Of a DNA stretch of 64,000 nucleotides, positions 1 through 14,300 are shown piece by piece. How positions within the stretch are numbered: position 1 is the first letter of the stretch; each line of letters begins with the position of its first letter. The stretch is taken from the NCBI GenBank assembly GCA_034670405.1, contig JAXDDX010000001.1, forward strand, positions 13,712,501 through 13,776,500, written 5' to 3'. The notes under the pieces are model-generated. The model worked only from the letters and a program-made list of their open reading frames with translations. It ran no database searches and was not told the DNA's origin. The position numbers and the translations under genes were made by a program. This stretch comes from Hoplostethus atlanticus. Lineage: Eukaryota; Chordata; Actinopteri; Trachichthyiformes; Trachichthyidae.

Positions 1-600
1 TTGTTCAAAGTGTCAGTCATAATTGTCATTTGCCTAAATGTGCTAAAACATTTGCAAATGGTAACAAAGAGAAATGCTCTTTCTGTTGTGCACAAGGTAA
101 CAAAATGTTGTGAAGAATTTCACATATTGTTTTGAAGACTTCAACTGTCATTGGAGAATTGAGTCAAAGCAACTGAGAAAAACTGTAGTGAAAGTCAAGA
201 TTCATCAATTCAGAACACATTTACAAAAAAAGTCTAATGTATAGAAAATATGCTTGACAGATTATGACAACTGGTTCAACCATTTTGCACGTAATGACTT
301 AAGCAATGAACTAATGCCTAGATGTTCTGGGGGGTGAGACTATTCAACAGAGAACCAATATAATACATTTTGATCAGCATGACATAAACTATTGATAATG
401 TATGAAACAGCAGACAGTTGGACATAATCATTTGCATGAATGTGCCAAAGCATTTGCAATTTGTTCAAAAGAATGAGAAGCTGCTTTTATGATGTGCACA
501 AGTGACTAGATGATGTGGAGGTTGAACAAGTAGTTTTGAGAATTTCAATTCTGATCTGAGAAAGCGACCAAAGAGACTGAGAAAAACTGTAAAGTACAAT
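1..600. repeat. Diverged tandem repeat, unit about 410 bp
   Basis: The segment from about 10 to 200 reappears from about 420 to 600. Matching pieces include tcatttgc...aatgtgc, catttgcaa, tgtgcacaag and, at the end, actgagaaaaactgta (172-188 and 580-595). The copies are clearly diverged. The left copy may continue outside the window. Confidence 0.65.
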
Positions 601-817
601 AGGTTACAGCATTTACGACAAATGGCAAGGCAAAATTGTTATGTCATTTGGTGTCTCCATGGACGCTGGAATGACCTAATGGACCCACTCTTACAGAGGT
701 TATAACAACAACCTTTCCCTTCCTCTGACTGGTTCACTGAGAAAAGGGGGAACGAGAGGGAGAAAACAAAGACATGAAGTCACACATCAGAGCTGATGTC
801 ATGGCCAGCGCTGCAAG

Positions 818-850
<33 letters not shown>

Positions 851-3378
851 TCCTCAAGGGTTCATAAAACCTCAACCCTCACTTCAGCTGAAACTGAAGT
901 AGATAGGAACACATTCTGAATTAGTATCATTGGTAGATTCACGCGGTAGAGAAGGTAAATAAGGCACAATTACACATCTTTCTGTAGAGACCGGCACACG
1001 GTTATATCATCAGCATGCTGTCATCTGTTTTGTTGTTCGTTTGCGTCAGATTGCAGTGCCAGATTTTGCTTGATTTTGTCTGGCCTGCTTGACTGAGGCC
1101 AAACCCTGGCTCTGCCCCTGAGGCACTAATTTGAAGGGTTTCATTCCAATACTCTGGGCAGTATATATATATATATATATATGGTTTCCTATACTTTGGA
1201 TCCGTCAGTATTTCAAAAACACAGTTGAGTCGATCCTCAAACTATTTTAAGACTTGACTCATCACTATAATAATAACCCATAATAATGTGCTTTACTTTC
1301 ATGCAATCTTTTACAAGAGAAGGCATCTTTTCAAACATAGGATATGTCCGTCAAATGGAAAGCAGACATTGGACTGCATACAGTTCCAGAAAAGCTGGAC
1401 AGGGATGATGTATCAGAATATAACTAGCAGATGACTGAAAGTTAACAGCAGAAGATGATCAGCGCTAGACAGTGGAGCTTCTCAGTGAAAGAACCCTGTC
1501 GATGAGCTCTACTAGGGTTTAATGGGCCGGTCTCACTAGAACCATGTTTGTTTCAGAGCTTCACCGAGCCGTGGCCAGTGTTTGTGTACCCTGGCACATT
1601 GGAGCCATCCGAACGTGTAAGAGGCCCCTCAGATCAAAGCTTCATTTCATACCTTCGTCCCTCGTGACGAGCCAAGTCTCCAGAACCTCAGCGGGCCGAG
1701 ATGAAAAGCGGGCATGACATCTTGAGTGTGAAGTCATACCTCAACTCTGGGATTATCAGAATAGCCGGACTCTGACGTGACTTTCTTTTCTCATTCACTG
1801 GGATTGAAAGACCGCCTTCTCCCCAGATCTGTTTTTCATTGTACAATTAGATACATTTGGCTGCAGTGATGTTCACAGTGGAGTTCAGTTGCGTAACGTT
1901 TCGGATGCGTCAAGTATTCAATGCGTGACAAGTTTACGGGACCTCTTAACTCTGAACAAGCCCGTGCTGTAATCCTGCCACACATGTTTTGCAGCCAAAA
2001 TCTAGATTTTTTAAAGACCATTTATCCTTTATGTCTTTCGAGCGATGAGAAAGCTTTAGACACGCTGAATGGAGTGTTTGTGAACGTGTCATTAGTCTTG
2101 AATACAGGCTTCAAAATCCCATGCAGAGGTTATTATCACGAGAGAAATCTTGGCATCCAAGTCCCTTACAATTCAAGAGCGCTCAATAGCAATTTCACAC
2201 TTTGACTTTTCGACTATTTGACTATTTGAAAATGTTAGGCATTGCACCCTGTTGATTGGTTGAACTTCTGGTGTGTAATGTAGGAGGTTTTCTAAATTAC
2301 TGTCTAAATTTGTTGTTTTTGCTGACATCTTTGCTGATAAGTGGTTTTTGATGTGATATCACTTCTGCAACAAACAGCATCGCCAGTACTGTGATGTCTG
2401 TTTCAATGGTTTGTTTTGTTGATGAAGTTTGACTTTCTGTAGTTTGCACTCTTTTCTTTGTTTGTTCAGCCGCGGTGGCTATCGCCGCTCGTGCTAACAC
2501 TTCAGCTCTTCCTCCATTGTTTTGCAAACGAAGCACTGTTGCTGCCTCACAGCAAATGGAAACTGACATTTATTTATTTGAAAATGTCGCTGATTATTAC
2601 ATCTTTACGTCATACACCAGTTTGTTCAATGTACTGTGCAAAAGTCTTTGGCGCCCTAGATTCTTTAATATAAAGTCTTGGATGTGTATTTTTTCTGCAT
2701 TAGTGTTTTACATTACTGCTCTTTATAGTATTTTTTTTTTTATATTTAGAAACTTTTCATTATTTTTGAAAGCATCTTCGCTTTACAGAATGTTTTTACA
2801 TGTGCTTAAGACTTTTGCACAGTACTGTATGTCTGCTTGTGCTCTGTGATGTACTTTCACACAAAGTTGAATGGCGCTATCACTACCACATTACAGGCCT
2901 CCCTAATCCTCTCAGACCTTAGATCAGCTGTAGGTGATAATAACATGGGGTTCAACAGAGGTCTCAGAACTCAGAGACTGAGGTTTTTGCCTGTTTGATA
3001 CAATTTAGCGATAGAAGCTACAAACTCACAACAGGAGTGTTGGCAGCAGGATGAACAAAGCGCTCTCCCTGTCGGAGCCTCTTGCCAGAGAGTGACGGAG
3101 CAGAACGCAGAACGCAGAACAAAAGCACTTCTGTTCTGTTACAAGATAAGGAATTCAGTTACTCCTTTGATCAAAAAAATTGCAGTTGGAAACCACCCGC
3201 TCAATGTAATGCTTATTCAACACATGGTTCATGTGGGTAATACTTCTCCTCTGATTCTATGATTTGTCTGACATGATCGTGGGAGGTGGAGCGCGCAACA
3301 GTAGCTGGCTGGTGGAGGCCACAGTGCAGCACATTGTGCAGCAACTAACCAACACAATACGACACAGTGCAGCTCGTT

Positions 3379-3426
<48 letters not shown>

Positions 3427-3647
3427 GGTGGGGTTAGGGTGATGAGCTCCATGTTCTCCCTTTGGCCTTTGTCTCCCGGTCGTTCTTTAAAAGCCCTCTT
3501 TGTGCCAGCCTGAGATCACATGTCACAATATTTGAACAGCTGCAGATGATAGTTGTGTGTTTGCTCTTGCTCCATCAGCGCAGAGGGTAGAGATCTGGTT
3601 TGATAAGATGGGAGTGTGAGAATTTGGAGAGTTGTGTGTGTGGTGGG

Positions 3648-3693
<46 letters not shown>

Positions 3694-5800
3694 TGTCAAA
3701 GGGTTTCATGTCTACTACAGCACCATACATTGTAAGAGATTCACTGACCACTGTTGTTGGAATATGATGTCTGTGTCCCTTAAGATCTTTTTTTTATTAA
3801 CAGGGCACAAAGCCATCAGAAATAACACTTACATCCATTACAATAACATACACAGTAATATATAGTAAGGTGGTGGTAGTGGTCTTGGTGGGGATGGCCT
3901 TTAATCCTATCTGTTGACATGCAGTACAGAGCGACCTGAGAGTGAAAACCATCACCTAAGGGACTGCAGGGGCCGATACTGGTCCAAGCCCAGCGTTCAT
4001 CTAGCATCTTAGTACAGCAACTGATGCTGAGACCGTTTTGTCCCTAGGTCGTATTGATTGAGATGGGCAACACGAACTGATAAGGACTTCTAAAGTCTAA
4101 ATACTGTTCAGAGATAAATGCCTTCATCCCGGTCCCCTGACAGCTTCAAGACAGGGGATGCTATTGTAGCAGTAGAGCTGACAACAAAGATCATCTTTGG
4201 AATCATGTTTCTGCAGGACTGTAGGAGAGAAGAGGTGGCTGACAAACAAGGGTGTGTGTGTGAGTGTGTGTGTGTGTGTGTGCGTCCAAGTGTGTCTCAC
4301 CGTCACCCAGCGTTAAGAAAGAGGTGTTTGGTATTTGGTTCTGTCCTTGGGCTGTTTGGGCGCTACTGAACGTGACTGTCATGGCCTCCGTGTATCAAGC
4401 TCAGAAATCGAGCGAAACCATGACCTCAGTCCACGGTGGAACTACTAAGTCAACATTCACCGATATGAGGTGTAATTGAAATGCAAAAGTGGGGAACGTG
4501 GGAGCTGAGGAACCTTGATGTTGAATAAACAGCACAGTCCGGATCGCGTCTTTTGGATGGAAGTCAAGGTCAGGTGAGGGTCAAGCATTTATCCCCTTTT
4601 GATGCAGTATCAAAACTAGCGTTGTGTTATGTGATAAGTTGAAGGTTTGTGGTTACCGGTGACAAAATCCTCTCAGTGCAGATCTAGTGATTTGGTCTTT
4701 GAGGTCACTGTGTAGCTGCTGCTGAGCTCTGCATTGTCTCTATGGCTGTAATGAAAAAAAAGCTTCGCTCGGGATCATGTTTACTGACTGCTGATTACAG
4801 TTAGCACTCGCTGGCAGGGAACGGCTGGATTGGGCTTATAGGAAGACTGCATTTTGTTAGTCACTCTGGAAAGAGAGGGGAAGGGAGAGAGGGGTGATGC
4901 TAGAGAGAGAGAGAGAGAGAGGGAGAGGAGAGAGAGGGACAACTTGGCAGCTGGGGGGAGAATGCAATTAAAATTCTGGTTGGTGTTTGGCGTCGGTAGT
5001 TCATAGGATACGGGGACAGCTACACTGCATCATCTCGGTAACATGGCGTCACTGACCCTAGCCCTAACGCTTGACAGAGCAATCAACAGAAAATATCTAC
5101 TCCCCTTATGAATCATTGAAATATCCCTGAAGAAAAGCATGTGAGGTCGAGTGTTATAAATGTTACTATTGCGTAACCACACCCGTGACATTATCACAAC
5201 GAAGGAACTGTCCTGCTGAAGTTGAGGTAAAGCTTGTGGTTCGTGCAGATAAACAGCTTGTTAGATAAGATTGTGATTTTCACTCAAGTGATCTTTGCTG
5301 CAGATAGTGCATGACCCAGGTAACTGAACTGGAGTGAACCATCAAGTCAACATTCAGAATGTGTACAGCGCCATGATGTAATGCCACGTATTAAACCATC
5401 CGATGCTATATGGATTGGGATGTAGTTACCCATCTCCGTGCTCTGTTGTGTCTGGCTCTGCCAAGGTATTAACTTTGGTATGGCAGATTTGGTTGTTGAT
5501 GCTATTAAATCAAGATGAAGTTATACTAAGATTACTGTCTGTGGTATAGGAGGGAACAGAGTACTGCATGAGGCTCTTACTCAGCTGCAGCATGCATTAG
5601 GTTAGATGGAACAGCATGTTGTTATCCATTGACTGTGTGTGGGTCTACTGATCAGGGCCCTCAGGCACATTGTCTACACAAAACACAGACTAAATGCGTT
5701 TACTCTATCTAACCTGTTCCCCTGCATTATCTGCATGTATGTGAGGAGACATTATGTGCTATGGGCTTCAGACCCTGTGGAACCAGAAAAATGTGCTTAG

Positions 5801-5852
<52 letters not shown>

Positions 5853-5947
5853 ATGTGTATGATGTATGAGTTGCACAGAAAATCAGTGAGAAGGGTCTTA
5901 ACACAGACTGCAAAACTAATATCCTAGGGTTAGTGGTGTATGTGTAT

Positions 5948-6011
<64 letters not shown>

Positions 6012-6546
6012 ATAGCACAGTCTCCCACCAAATTGTGCTCCCTCTTACCTAGAAATGTGAAATCCTCAGCAGTATCTCCGCCAACGGGGGGCTCTCACAT
6101 TGGCCACGACTGGAAGAAAATCTGGTTGCCATGGTGACTGATCATGTTTAAAGCCTTGTTTGGTACCGCTCGGACGGGGGGGGGGGGGACGTGCAGCGAT
6201 CGGAGGGCGGACTGCCAGCCTGAGATTCATTAGGGTCCTTGGGACTGTGTGCGTGAAGCTTATCTCAAACTTTAATAACACAGTGAAGGAGAAATTCAGA
6301 CACATACAAACTAAAACTCTGTAGGATGCAGACAGGGGGGGTGGGTGGGGGCGCTTCATTGAGTTGAGTGGCTTAATTTAATTGTGCATTGATGTATTAG
6401 ACTTGAAAGCGGGCTGCCCTTCAGGATATTACACAGTGAGTGGGGGTAAACTGATAGTTAGTATTCTATGTCCTGTCTGTTTTGCTGAGATAGAGACATA
6501 AATCCCACTAAGACCACTCAAGGCTGTGCTGCATTCACTGTCCTAA

Positions 6547-6615
<69 letters not shown>

Positions 6616-6979
6616 TGTCTGTCTGCCAGCTGAGCTCAGTAGCGATGCTTTCTCCTGATCAATACACTGTAGGGAGTGTGACATAGTCAACATGTCTCTT
6701 TTTCGAGGTGCTGAACTGTGGGTTTGGAGAAGGACGTTATAGATCCAGTAGTACTGAATAACTGGATAGAAAATAAAAGTTTCATAACCATCAAACTATA
6801 TCAAAGATTCAGAATTATAGCTTCTCTACAGAGGAAAACAATGGACTGCGAAATTAAGAGCGATAGGAACGTTTCAGTAGTTCATCTTATCTCATCTTAT
6901 CTTTAGTCACGTTCGCTGTCTAGCTTGGCAACAACTCAATATAGACATCTAGTTACCTTTAACCCCTAAAACCCCCCCG

Positions 6980-7290
6980 AGTCATTACAAACACAGCCGC
7001 GCTGAGGCCGAGAGTTACTTAGGATCAGGGAGGGAAGGGGGTCAGGGACGAAGGGTCAGAGCCGTGACGTTTGACCCTCGCCGCTTCTAGGAAGGGGTCG
7101 ATTTACCGTCTGGCATACTAGTAAAACGTCCGGGCGTCCAGGGAGTCCAGCGTGGGCGCACCCCTGACCGCTGCTGCTGTCTCAGCCCTCACACAGCCCC
7201 GCTCTGAGGCCACCTAAACACATACTGGTTATATTTAGACTCGCTCGGACCGACCACAGACGCAGCGAGACCTCCGGAGATCTGAGATCA
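6980..7290. promoter_or_regulatory. CpG-rich patch of unknown role
   Basis: About 300 bases with many CpG (for example gaccctcgccgc, gtccgggcgtcc, tcgctcggaccgacc) and a CRE-like TGACGT at about 7066, in otherwise CpG-poor sequence. It is followed by two CT arrays. No clear donor or ATG. It could be an enhancer or another promoter. Confidence 0.25.
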
Positions 7291-7394
7291 TTGTCTGCCC
7301 TCTCTCTCTCTCTCTCTCTCTCTCTCCACTGTGTGTTTTTCCCTTTCTTACTCTCTCTCTCAGTACCTTTTGTTCCCTCTCTATCATTTCTCTC

Positions 7395-7436
<42 letters not shown>

Positions 7437-8404
7437 GCTCCCTCTACCCAGGGGCAGCTTGGATCAGGAGTTGATTTACCGAGTGTTTTCACAGGGTTAG
7501 TCCTCATCGTTCTGGAGGAAATTAAATGTTCAAGTTACAGCACCGGCTGGATTCATGTTACTTAAAATACCGACGTGATTCTGGGAAGCCATTTTTCAAT
7601 ATCAGCTGTTCAGACTTCGAAGTGTAATACGTCTGTGGAGCAATTACCTCCCCTATACGAGCTCTGCGTGTACGTGTTTGCCTTAGTGATCTAACAAAGT
7701 CTGTTAAGTGTTTGTTGACGGTTGCTGGCGGCTACTGACGGTTACTGGGAATTTTCGGATATCACATTCGCTCTCAAACACCGGCCTCAAGGAGTCCATC
7801 TCCAAGTGGGCGTTTGTTGGACGGAGTGAAACTGTCCACCCAGGCAGCCTTCTGATGAAATGTCTGTTCCTGGCAAAACAGATCACAACCAAACCTGTTA
7901 GCCCACATTGTGCTATTGTCTGTGTGCGTGTCTGCCTGTGTGCCTTTTTATTGCAGGAAAAGTGTCAGCTTATTACTTGGTTACGTATAGACAGGTGGCT
8001 TTGCATCATGCTTCAATCCCCTGGTGTCTCGACTAGACGGGGGCCCACGACAAAGCTGGTTCTTCAGTCTGTCATTCAGGATATTCAGGCCTTTAAATAA
8101 ATATGTGTTGCTATCGTCTCCATTTGTCATTATCTTGGATACTGTGGGTGAGTGAGATAATGTCGCTTGTTTCCAATGCAGCAGCTTCACTCTAAGAATT
8201 GTCTAGAATATTCAACTGTCAATATCTTGAAAATGCCATTGTGGCAGATTTTCACTTGTTTTAAAAATATTTTAGGACTCAATAGTTTTGTTAGGATTTG
8301 TTAGGAGGAATACTGTTTGTATGTGGTGTACGTAATATACGTTTCTCCATTCCTGTAGCTGATGCTTACAGTATCTTCTTCTGTGTGTCACAAGCTGTAG
8401 TGGT

Positions 8405-8457
<53 letters not shown>

Positions 8458-8569
8458 CAATCCCAGCAGCCCAGTGCACTTGAGGGCTGTGTGCTCACTG
8501 ACCCGTCACCGATTCCTGATGGCAGGCCATGAACATGATGGGATCAGCTATTAGTATCACTGCTCCCAT

Positions 8570-8620
8570 CATCTCTCGGCCCCGCCTCCTGTGAGCGTAA
8601 AGAGGCGGGGCCGAGAGATG
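8570..8620. repeat. Perfect 19-bp inverted repeat (hairpin), 13-nt loop
   Basis: CATCTCTCGGCCCCGCCTC at 8570-8588 is exactly complementary to 8602-8620, with 13 bases between. The stem is GC-rich and contains GC-box (Sp1-like) sequence on both arms. The ends do not extend. Confidence 0.85.
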
Positions 8621-11089
8621 TGAATAAGACTTGGTGGACGTGGAAGCCAGCCGATGACATCATTCACCACGTTTCACTACGAGACGTCCTCTATATCTGG
8701 CACCCATTAGCTCACGTTCATGTACTCCCATGGCATCTCAGTCCTGCACACACACACATATACAGACACACACACACACACACACACAGTCATCAACTGT
8801 AATTGTTGTATCTTTAATTCATCCTTCTCTATTGTGTTGATGATCTAAGCTTTGTCACCATGAGGATAAACACAAGAAGGAGATCAAATATATATTTTCT
8901 CACAGCAAGGAGGCAGCCTTTCTGCAGAAAACTGCCATTGTCTGTACGTGGAAAGGGCTCATAGAATCTGAGGTTTGAGGCAATTACAACAGAATCCATT
9001 GTAAAGACGTTGGGAAAGCAAGGAATGATTGCAATGGGTGGCTTCAGAAACCCTTGTAACCTTGTGAGAATTATATTACAGCAAATGTTTGTGTCAAAAA
9101 TGAATAACACTCTTGTGTTGCCAGTTGTTGCTGGGAAGAGAACCGGGTGGCTTTTGTAACAGGGGTGTATGTTTTATTAATAAACCTCACATTCCCACAG
9201 CCCACATATAGCATTAGACCAAAGATGGCTGCATTATGCATTACCCTGGTCGCAGTTTGAGCTCCACTTTTGATTGCTTCAGACAGCCTCTGTACCAGAC
9301 GGGACCAAGAGAACTACCAAGAGCCATGTCATTCTGGCAAACACCGATCAGAGATAACAAGAATGTTATTTGTTCAGGGTCCACAGTGGAAATCAGCTTT
9401 AGATCCTTCCAAATCAGTAGTAGGGTTTTAAAATGTAATGTTGATACCCTGTGTCATGTCTGTCATTTTTTATAAAAATCAAACAATCTGCTGAAATAAT
9501 TTAGCTGGGCAGTTTTGTTGCTGGTGTGTGTGATTATCGTATACTAAGGTCGGAATGAAGTACCCAAAGATGGCAGATCTCTGGTTTGATGTCATTACCT
9601 GTTCAACTGTGCAAATCTGTTCTTGTCAGTTAGGAAACTGAAACACACATTAAGCACTTGGTCCACTGAGGATTATTTCCCTTTGCTTCAATGGGCTGAC
9701 AAGACATTTTGTGAGATTCTCAGTACCTGGAAAAGACATGCGCATGACATCATCTCTGATATCTCCTAGAAACCAGAATGTCTCCTCCCATCTCTGGCAG
9801 ACTGGACCAATCCCCAGACCGGGGTCTGTAGCCTGGACAGCTGAGGGAGTACCCTGGACCGTGATCACACATGTCATCATTGGGGATGAGAGTGAAATTG
9901 ACAGAGACCTACTTTCCCTCAAATGGGGCGTAAAATACTCAAGCCCTCATTCCAAATTCTTTTGATGCCTCCATGAACACAGAGAGCATTTCTTTCCTCT
10001 TTCAGTCACCGGCTAAATGCTGCTTTCATTGCTGCTGCTCTTGTTCCAAGCTTTTTCTTCAGTTTCAAGTCTGTAAAATGTGAAATGTATAGCAGCAGAG
10101 CTCTTATCATTACGCAATTATGGCACTTATGCTGTTTAGCACATGCCTGTGTTGCACTATTGGTTTCTTGATCTTTTCACTCTTCTTTTCGCTTTTGCAT
10201 TTGCTCTTGATAAAACTAAGTGTGCAATATTAGCGCAATCTCCTTATTCAGGAAATTCATTTGGGTCACTTACTTGTTATCTGCAAGGGCAAGAACAGTC
10301 AATGTTGCTTTTGTCTATAGCAAACAGAGCTTTTGGTTTGTGTGGAGATTTTGAGATTTTCAGATGTGCCTGGCTGTTTGTGTCCACGAGGCTGCAGCAT
10401 GCTTACATGTGTGCATGTATGTAACCTCTACACGACTCCATGCTGTAACCTCGTTAGCGTTTCCTTTTCCCGGTAACAACGGCAGATTATTTTCTAATTA
10501 TTTTCTATTCAGATTCAGGGGTTACACAAGCACGGTTTGAACGGTTGCCATTGCATGCCGTGTAGAATGTTACACATAGCTAAGACTGAATAGCAGCAGA
10601 AGTGCATCTGTCTGGTTTCTGCAGCGCTATAAATAGCCCATGCTACACCAGTAGGAGAGGCTGTGCTGTGGTAGGCCAGCAGGTCAAGCTGCCACATATG
10701 GGAGCTCTGGTATGTCTTATAACGGTTGTGTTATTTCTGTATCCTCGCCTCTGGCGGCTTAGAGTGCTGGAGCACATTTTAGTGGATGGCTCGCAGTAGC
10801 AGCGTCACAGAAGAGAGCAAACAGTGGGAGACAACTGATCCAGAGCCAATCCCAAGATCCCATTTCAGCAAGCTAGAAACCCAATCAGGTTGCCTGTCAC
10901 TAAATCAGTCAACCAGCCTTTCACTCAGTCAGTCACTTGGCCAGATAGTCAGTCAATCAGTGTCTCCTTGACTGTCTAGCAGCTTTACTTTGGCTTCAGT
11001 GACTCAACTCAACCCCACCTTCAAAAGACGTCCTATTGTGTCTGTGTGCTTGCAGGCAGCCTGAGTGAGGATCCCTCCCTTTGTGAATC

Positions 11090-11360
11090 GGTGGGCGTGT
11101 GACATCATCTCTGGGAGGCTCCCCACCCCCCTCCCTCTTCCCCTCTTCCCTGTGTCTGACCAATCAGCACCCGGGGAGACGCGGTCACGTGAGAATCCCC
11201 CAGTCCTGGTTGCCATGACAACGTGCACTGGTCCAGGCAGCATCTTGCCGTGGTGAGACGGGTGGTGGGGGGGGAGTAGGAGGGAGGAGAGGAAGAAGAA
11301 CAAATCCCAGCTAGAGGAACACCTTGGCTCTTCAGCTGCTGCCTGTCTTCGTTCAGTACT
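11090..11360 (+). promoter_or_regulatory. Candidate promoter and 5'UTR first exon 1 (CCAAT, E-box, X-box)
   Basis: Within 65 bases lie a CCAAT box (11160-11164), the palindromic E-box CACGTG (11186-11191) and an RFX-type X-box GTTGCCATGACAAC (11209-11222). About 140 bases later comes a consensus donor, TACT|gtaagt, at 11361. The segment between has no ATG after 11217 and would make a short untranslated first exon for mical3. No TATA box is seen. The transcript start is inferred, not seen. Confidence 0.5.
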
Positions 11361-14300
11361 GTAAGTAATATACCTTTTTTTTATCCTCGCTCATCATCAT
11401 CATCACAAGCGAATGAATGAATGCTTGACGCAAGCCGTTGTGATCAGTCTTTGATAACGGGATATGTCAGATCTGTCGGATTTCAGGGATGAAATCATGC
11501 ACAATTCCTTTGTTATGTTGGGAACGAGTGCAGCCTGCCTCACCTTAGGTAGACAGCCCTTTGTCTGCACACATCAGTCAGCTTCCATTGATCCTCACTG
11601 AATGAATGTTGACAAACTTCCCGGAGGCGTGGTGGAAACCAAGGTGTTCAGAGCGATTAGGGGCAGTTTCATAATGCGGTGAAACTCCCTCTGATGTGTT
11701 GTGAACGCCGCGGAGCGCTCAGCTGTTCTGTTCCTCATTCCTCATCTCCCATCAACCCTTTTTTAGTCTTCCTCCAAGTCTCTCTCCCTTTTTCTCTCTC
11801 ATTCTCTCTCAACTGGAGTCTGGTTAGCATCCTGTGTCCCCCCGCGGTTTGTTTAATTAGTGAATCCTTCCAGATCCAACTAGGTCATCTGAGCCTGATT
11901 GGAGGCCTCATATGTGAAATGTCCTTGTGATGATGGAAACAGTAAGCTCTTCTGAAGACGAGCCCTCTCATCACCAAACTGTTGTTGTTTCGACTTAAGC
12001 GTAGGTTTGAAACCCATATTAGTGCTGCAATAGGATGAGATGTGAGTGGTCATGATGCAATGTTAATGTTCAGTTACATTACAAATAATTATTTTTATTT
12101 AACCTTAAATAGAGAACAATATTTTTAACTCGGTTCTTTCTCAACATGTTTCCACCTCAGTTGACTAATTTTCATCACTCTGTTAAAGGTAACACATGCG
12201 ATGAATAAAAGCAAGGCTCTTTTGTTTACCTCTGTAAGTTACAAGACAGTCTAGTCCTATTATACACTTACACAGTCACGCAGCAGTACAGGACCCTAAT
12301 TCACTCTGCTGTGCAGTCTAATGTTTTTTCATTGCCCTAACAGGAAGCATTACACATGCCTCTGTTTTTATTGAACATGTGGGAGAAGGTATCTGGCCTT
12401 CAGCCCGTATTCCACCCAGTCCTTAATCAGATAATCCTCATAATAAGCATTAAATAGAGGACATAGACGTTTGGAGGGACCCTAATGATTATTTAGTTTT
12501 CTACTAAAGACAGTCTTTGTCTGTGCAGCATGCAGCACTGTACTTACTCAAGGCAAATGACATTTGACTGTTGAACCCATTGTGCATGGCCCATTCATGA
12601 TAACCTGGTTAGTGGCTGCCATTAATTCCTGCCAGATTCCATAGATGCCTCTTTCCCTCTTCCTCCTCAACATGTAGGCTTTGAAGTCTGGAACAGAAAT
12701 GTGGTGCTCTGTGGCAGAGCACTTACATCAGTTGTCAGGTGATGTACGGTCTGTTGAATGAACCATAGGCTATCGTGTAACACTTGTAGCATAACATGAC
12801 TATTGCCGTGCTGTTGCATAAGAGTAGTGGTAACATTGGATCTTTCCACAAGGTTCAAGTTGAAGTTCACACATTATCTTCGTTGGAAATTGCGCGTGTC
12901 TCTGTGTGCTCTTGAAAACAGCCACACAAGCTTCTGTATCTGTCCAGCGATAGGAGGTGACAGGAGGGCATCCGCCTCGCTGGACCCTCGAGAGGGAGAG
13001 ACCAGCTCTGTAATGTGCAGAGAGCTGATAATGGGAGCGGGGCTCCTCCTGCCAGCGCACATAACAACATACTCTGCTTGTGATGGCTCAGCATACCCCT
13101 GAACACTCACTAGACAATAGATAAATGCCTATTTCTGACCAAAATGTCTGAACTTTATCTCAAGTAGTCACATTATGAAGCTGCTGCTGTGTTTTGCTAG
13201 CCTGCAGTCAACCCACAACACATTTGCAATAGCAGTGACTTTGATAGTTGAGTGGGTTTTACTAATAGTCTGCATGTCGTTGACCTTTCCCTCTAAACAG
13301 TCAAGAGACTTGGGATAATTATAAGGGCTATTAGTGGGTTATTTGGATTTACAGCCTGGTTTACTGTGCTGTTGGGGCATACTCTTGATATGCTTGCTCT
13401 GGTGGTGTGAGGAGGAGTCTTGGATTGTGATCTGATTCAGAAAGGACAAAGGAGTATATGTCAATCAGTGACAATGTGTGTTTCTGTCTGCGGGCAGCAG
13501 CAAAAACACTCACTGTGCTACTGCTTTTCATGTGATGTCTTGCCGTATGAAAATGATGGCATGAAACCTGTAATTTTCCCAAGTTATAATCTTCAGGAGT
13601 TTTCCACAAAGTCAAAATTCAGCCCCTCTAAAACCACATGTCTAGACATAGAAAATGGGAATGATAGGAATCATATTTTTTAAGATTTTCTCCATATAAC
13701 AGAGAGACAGAGAGACACGTGTGCAGACGCAACAGACTCACTGAGACTGAGGAGCCATATAGTCTATTTACCTTATGTCACACAGCCCCACGGATGAATT
13801 ATGCTTCCTTCTTTAAAGGCTCCTCATACCTCTGATTTCGGAAGAATATGTCTTGTAATGTGTTCTTTTTTTGTGTGCTTTTTGTCAGAAATAGGATCCT
13901 GTATTTTGGTTTGGAGCTGTCTATTGTAACTCTGGAGTGTTTACTGCTTTAGTTCAGTTTCATTTAGGCAGCTGAGAACAATGCTGTTCAAACTTGGCAC
14001 CAAATAACCGCACCGAGACACCTGAAAATACGGGTCGGTCCACTTCCAAAGGAACTGTGGTGCAGTTTGTCAGTAGTGAGAATGTAATCCCAACCAACTA
14101 CAGGAAACTCCAAAACACAAGGTTTTATGAGTCAGCTACTCATGCTTGAAAGGACTGGCATAACAAAATGAACAGAGTGCAAACTTGGAGTCAAGATGAG
14201 GTCAAATGTCTCCTCAATACATTTCCCAACTACTTGAAAATATGAAATTACAGCAAAGAGCTAAAGTCACTGAGAATAGAATGACTCCTCCTCCCCAATG

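Larger units (their letters stand above)
601..11089. other. Non-coding upstream region
   Basis: No ORF longer than about 130 codons, and none with family-like composition. It contains many microsatellites ((CA) 819-845, (GT) 3380-3425, (GT)/(GA) 3651-3692, (GT) 5803-5851 and 5953-6007, (GA) 6548-6613, (CT) 7301-7326, 7399-7432 and 8407-8452), a run of 13 G near 6176, a CpG-rich patch near 7 kb and a hairpin at 8570. Beyond these I see no gene. Confidence 0.6.

Noticed and set aside
12800..13110. Cluster of overlapping ORFs of 78-99 codons on both strands
   Set aside because: All frames are open at similar length, no frame has family-like composition, and no splice context links them to mical3.
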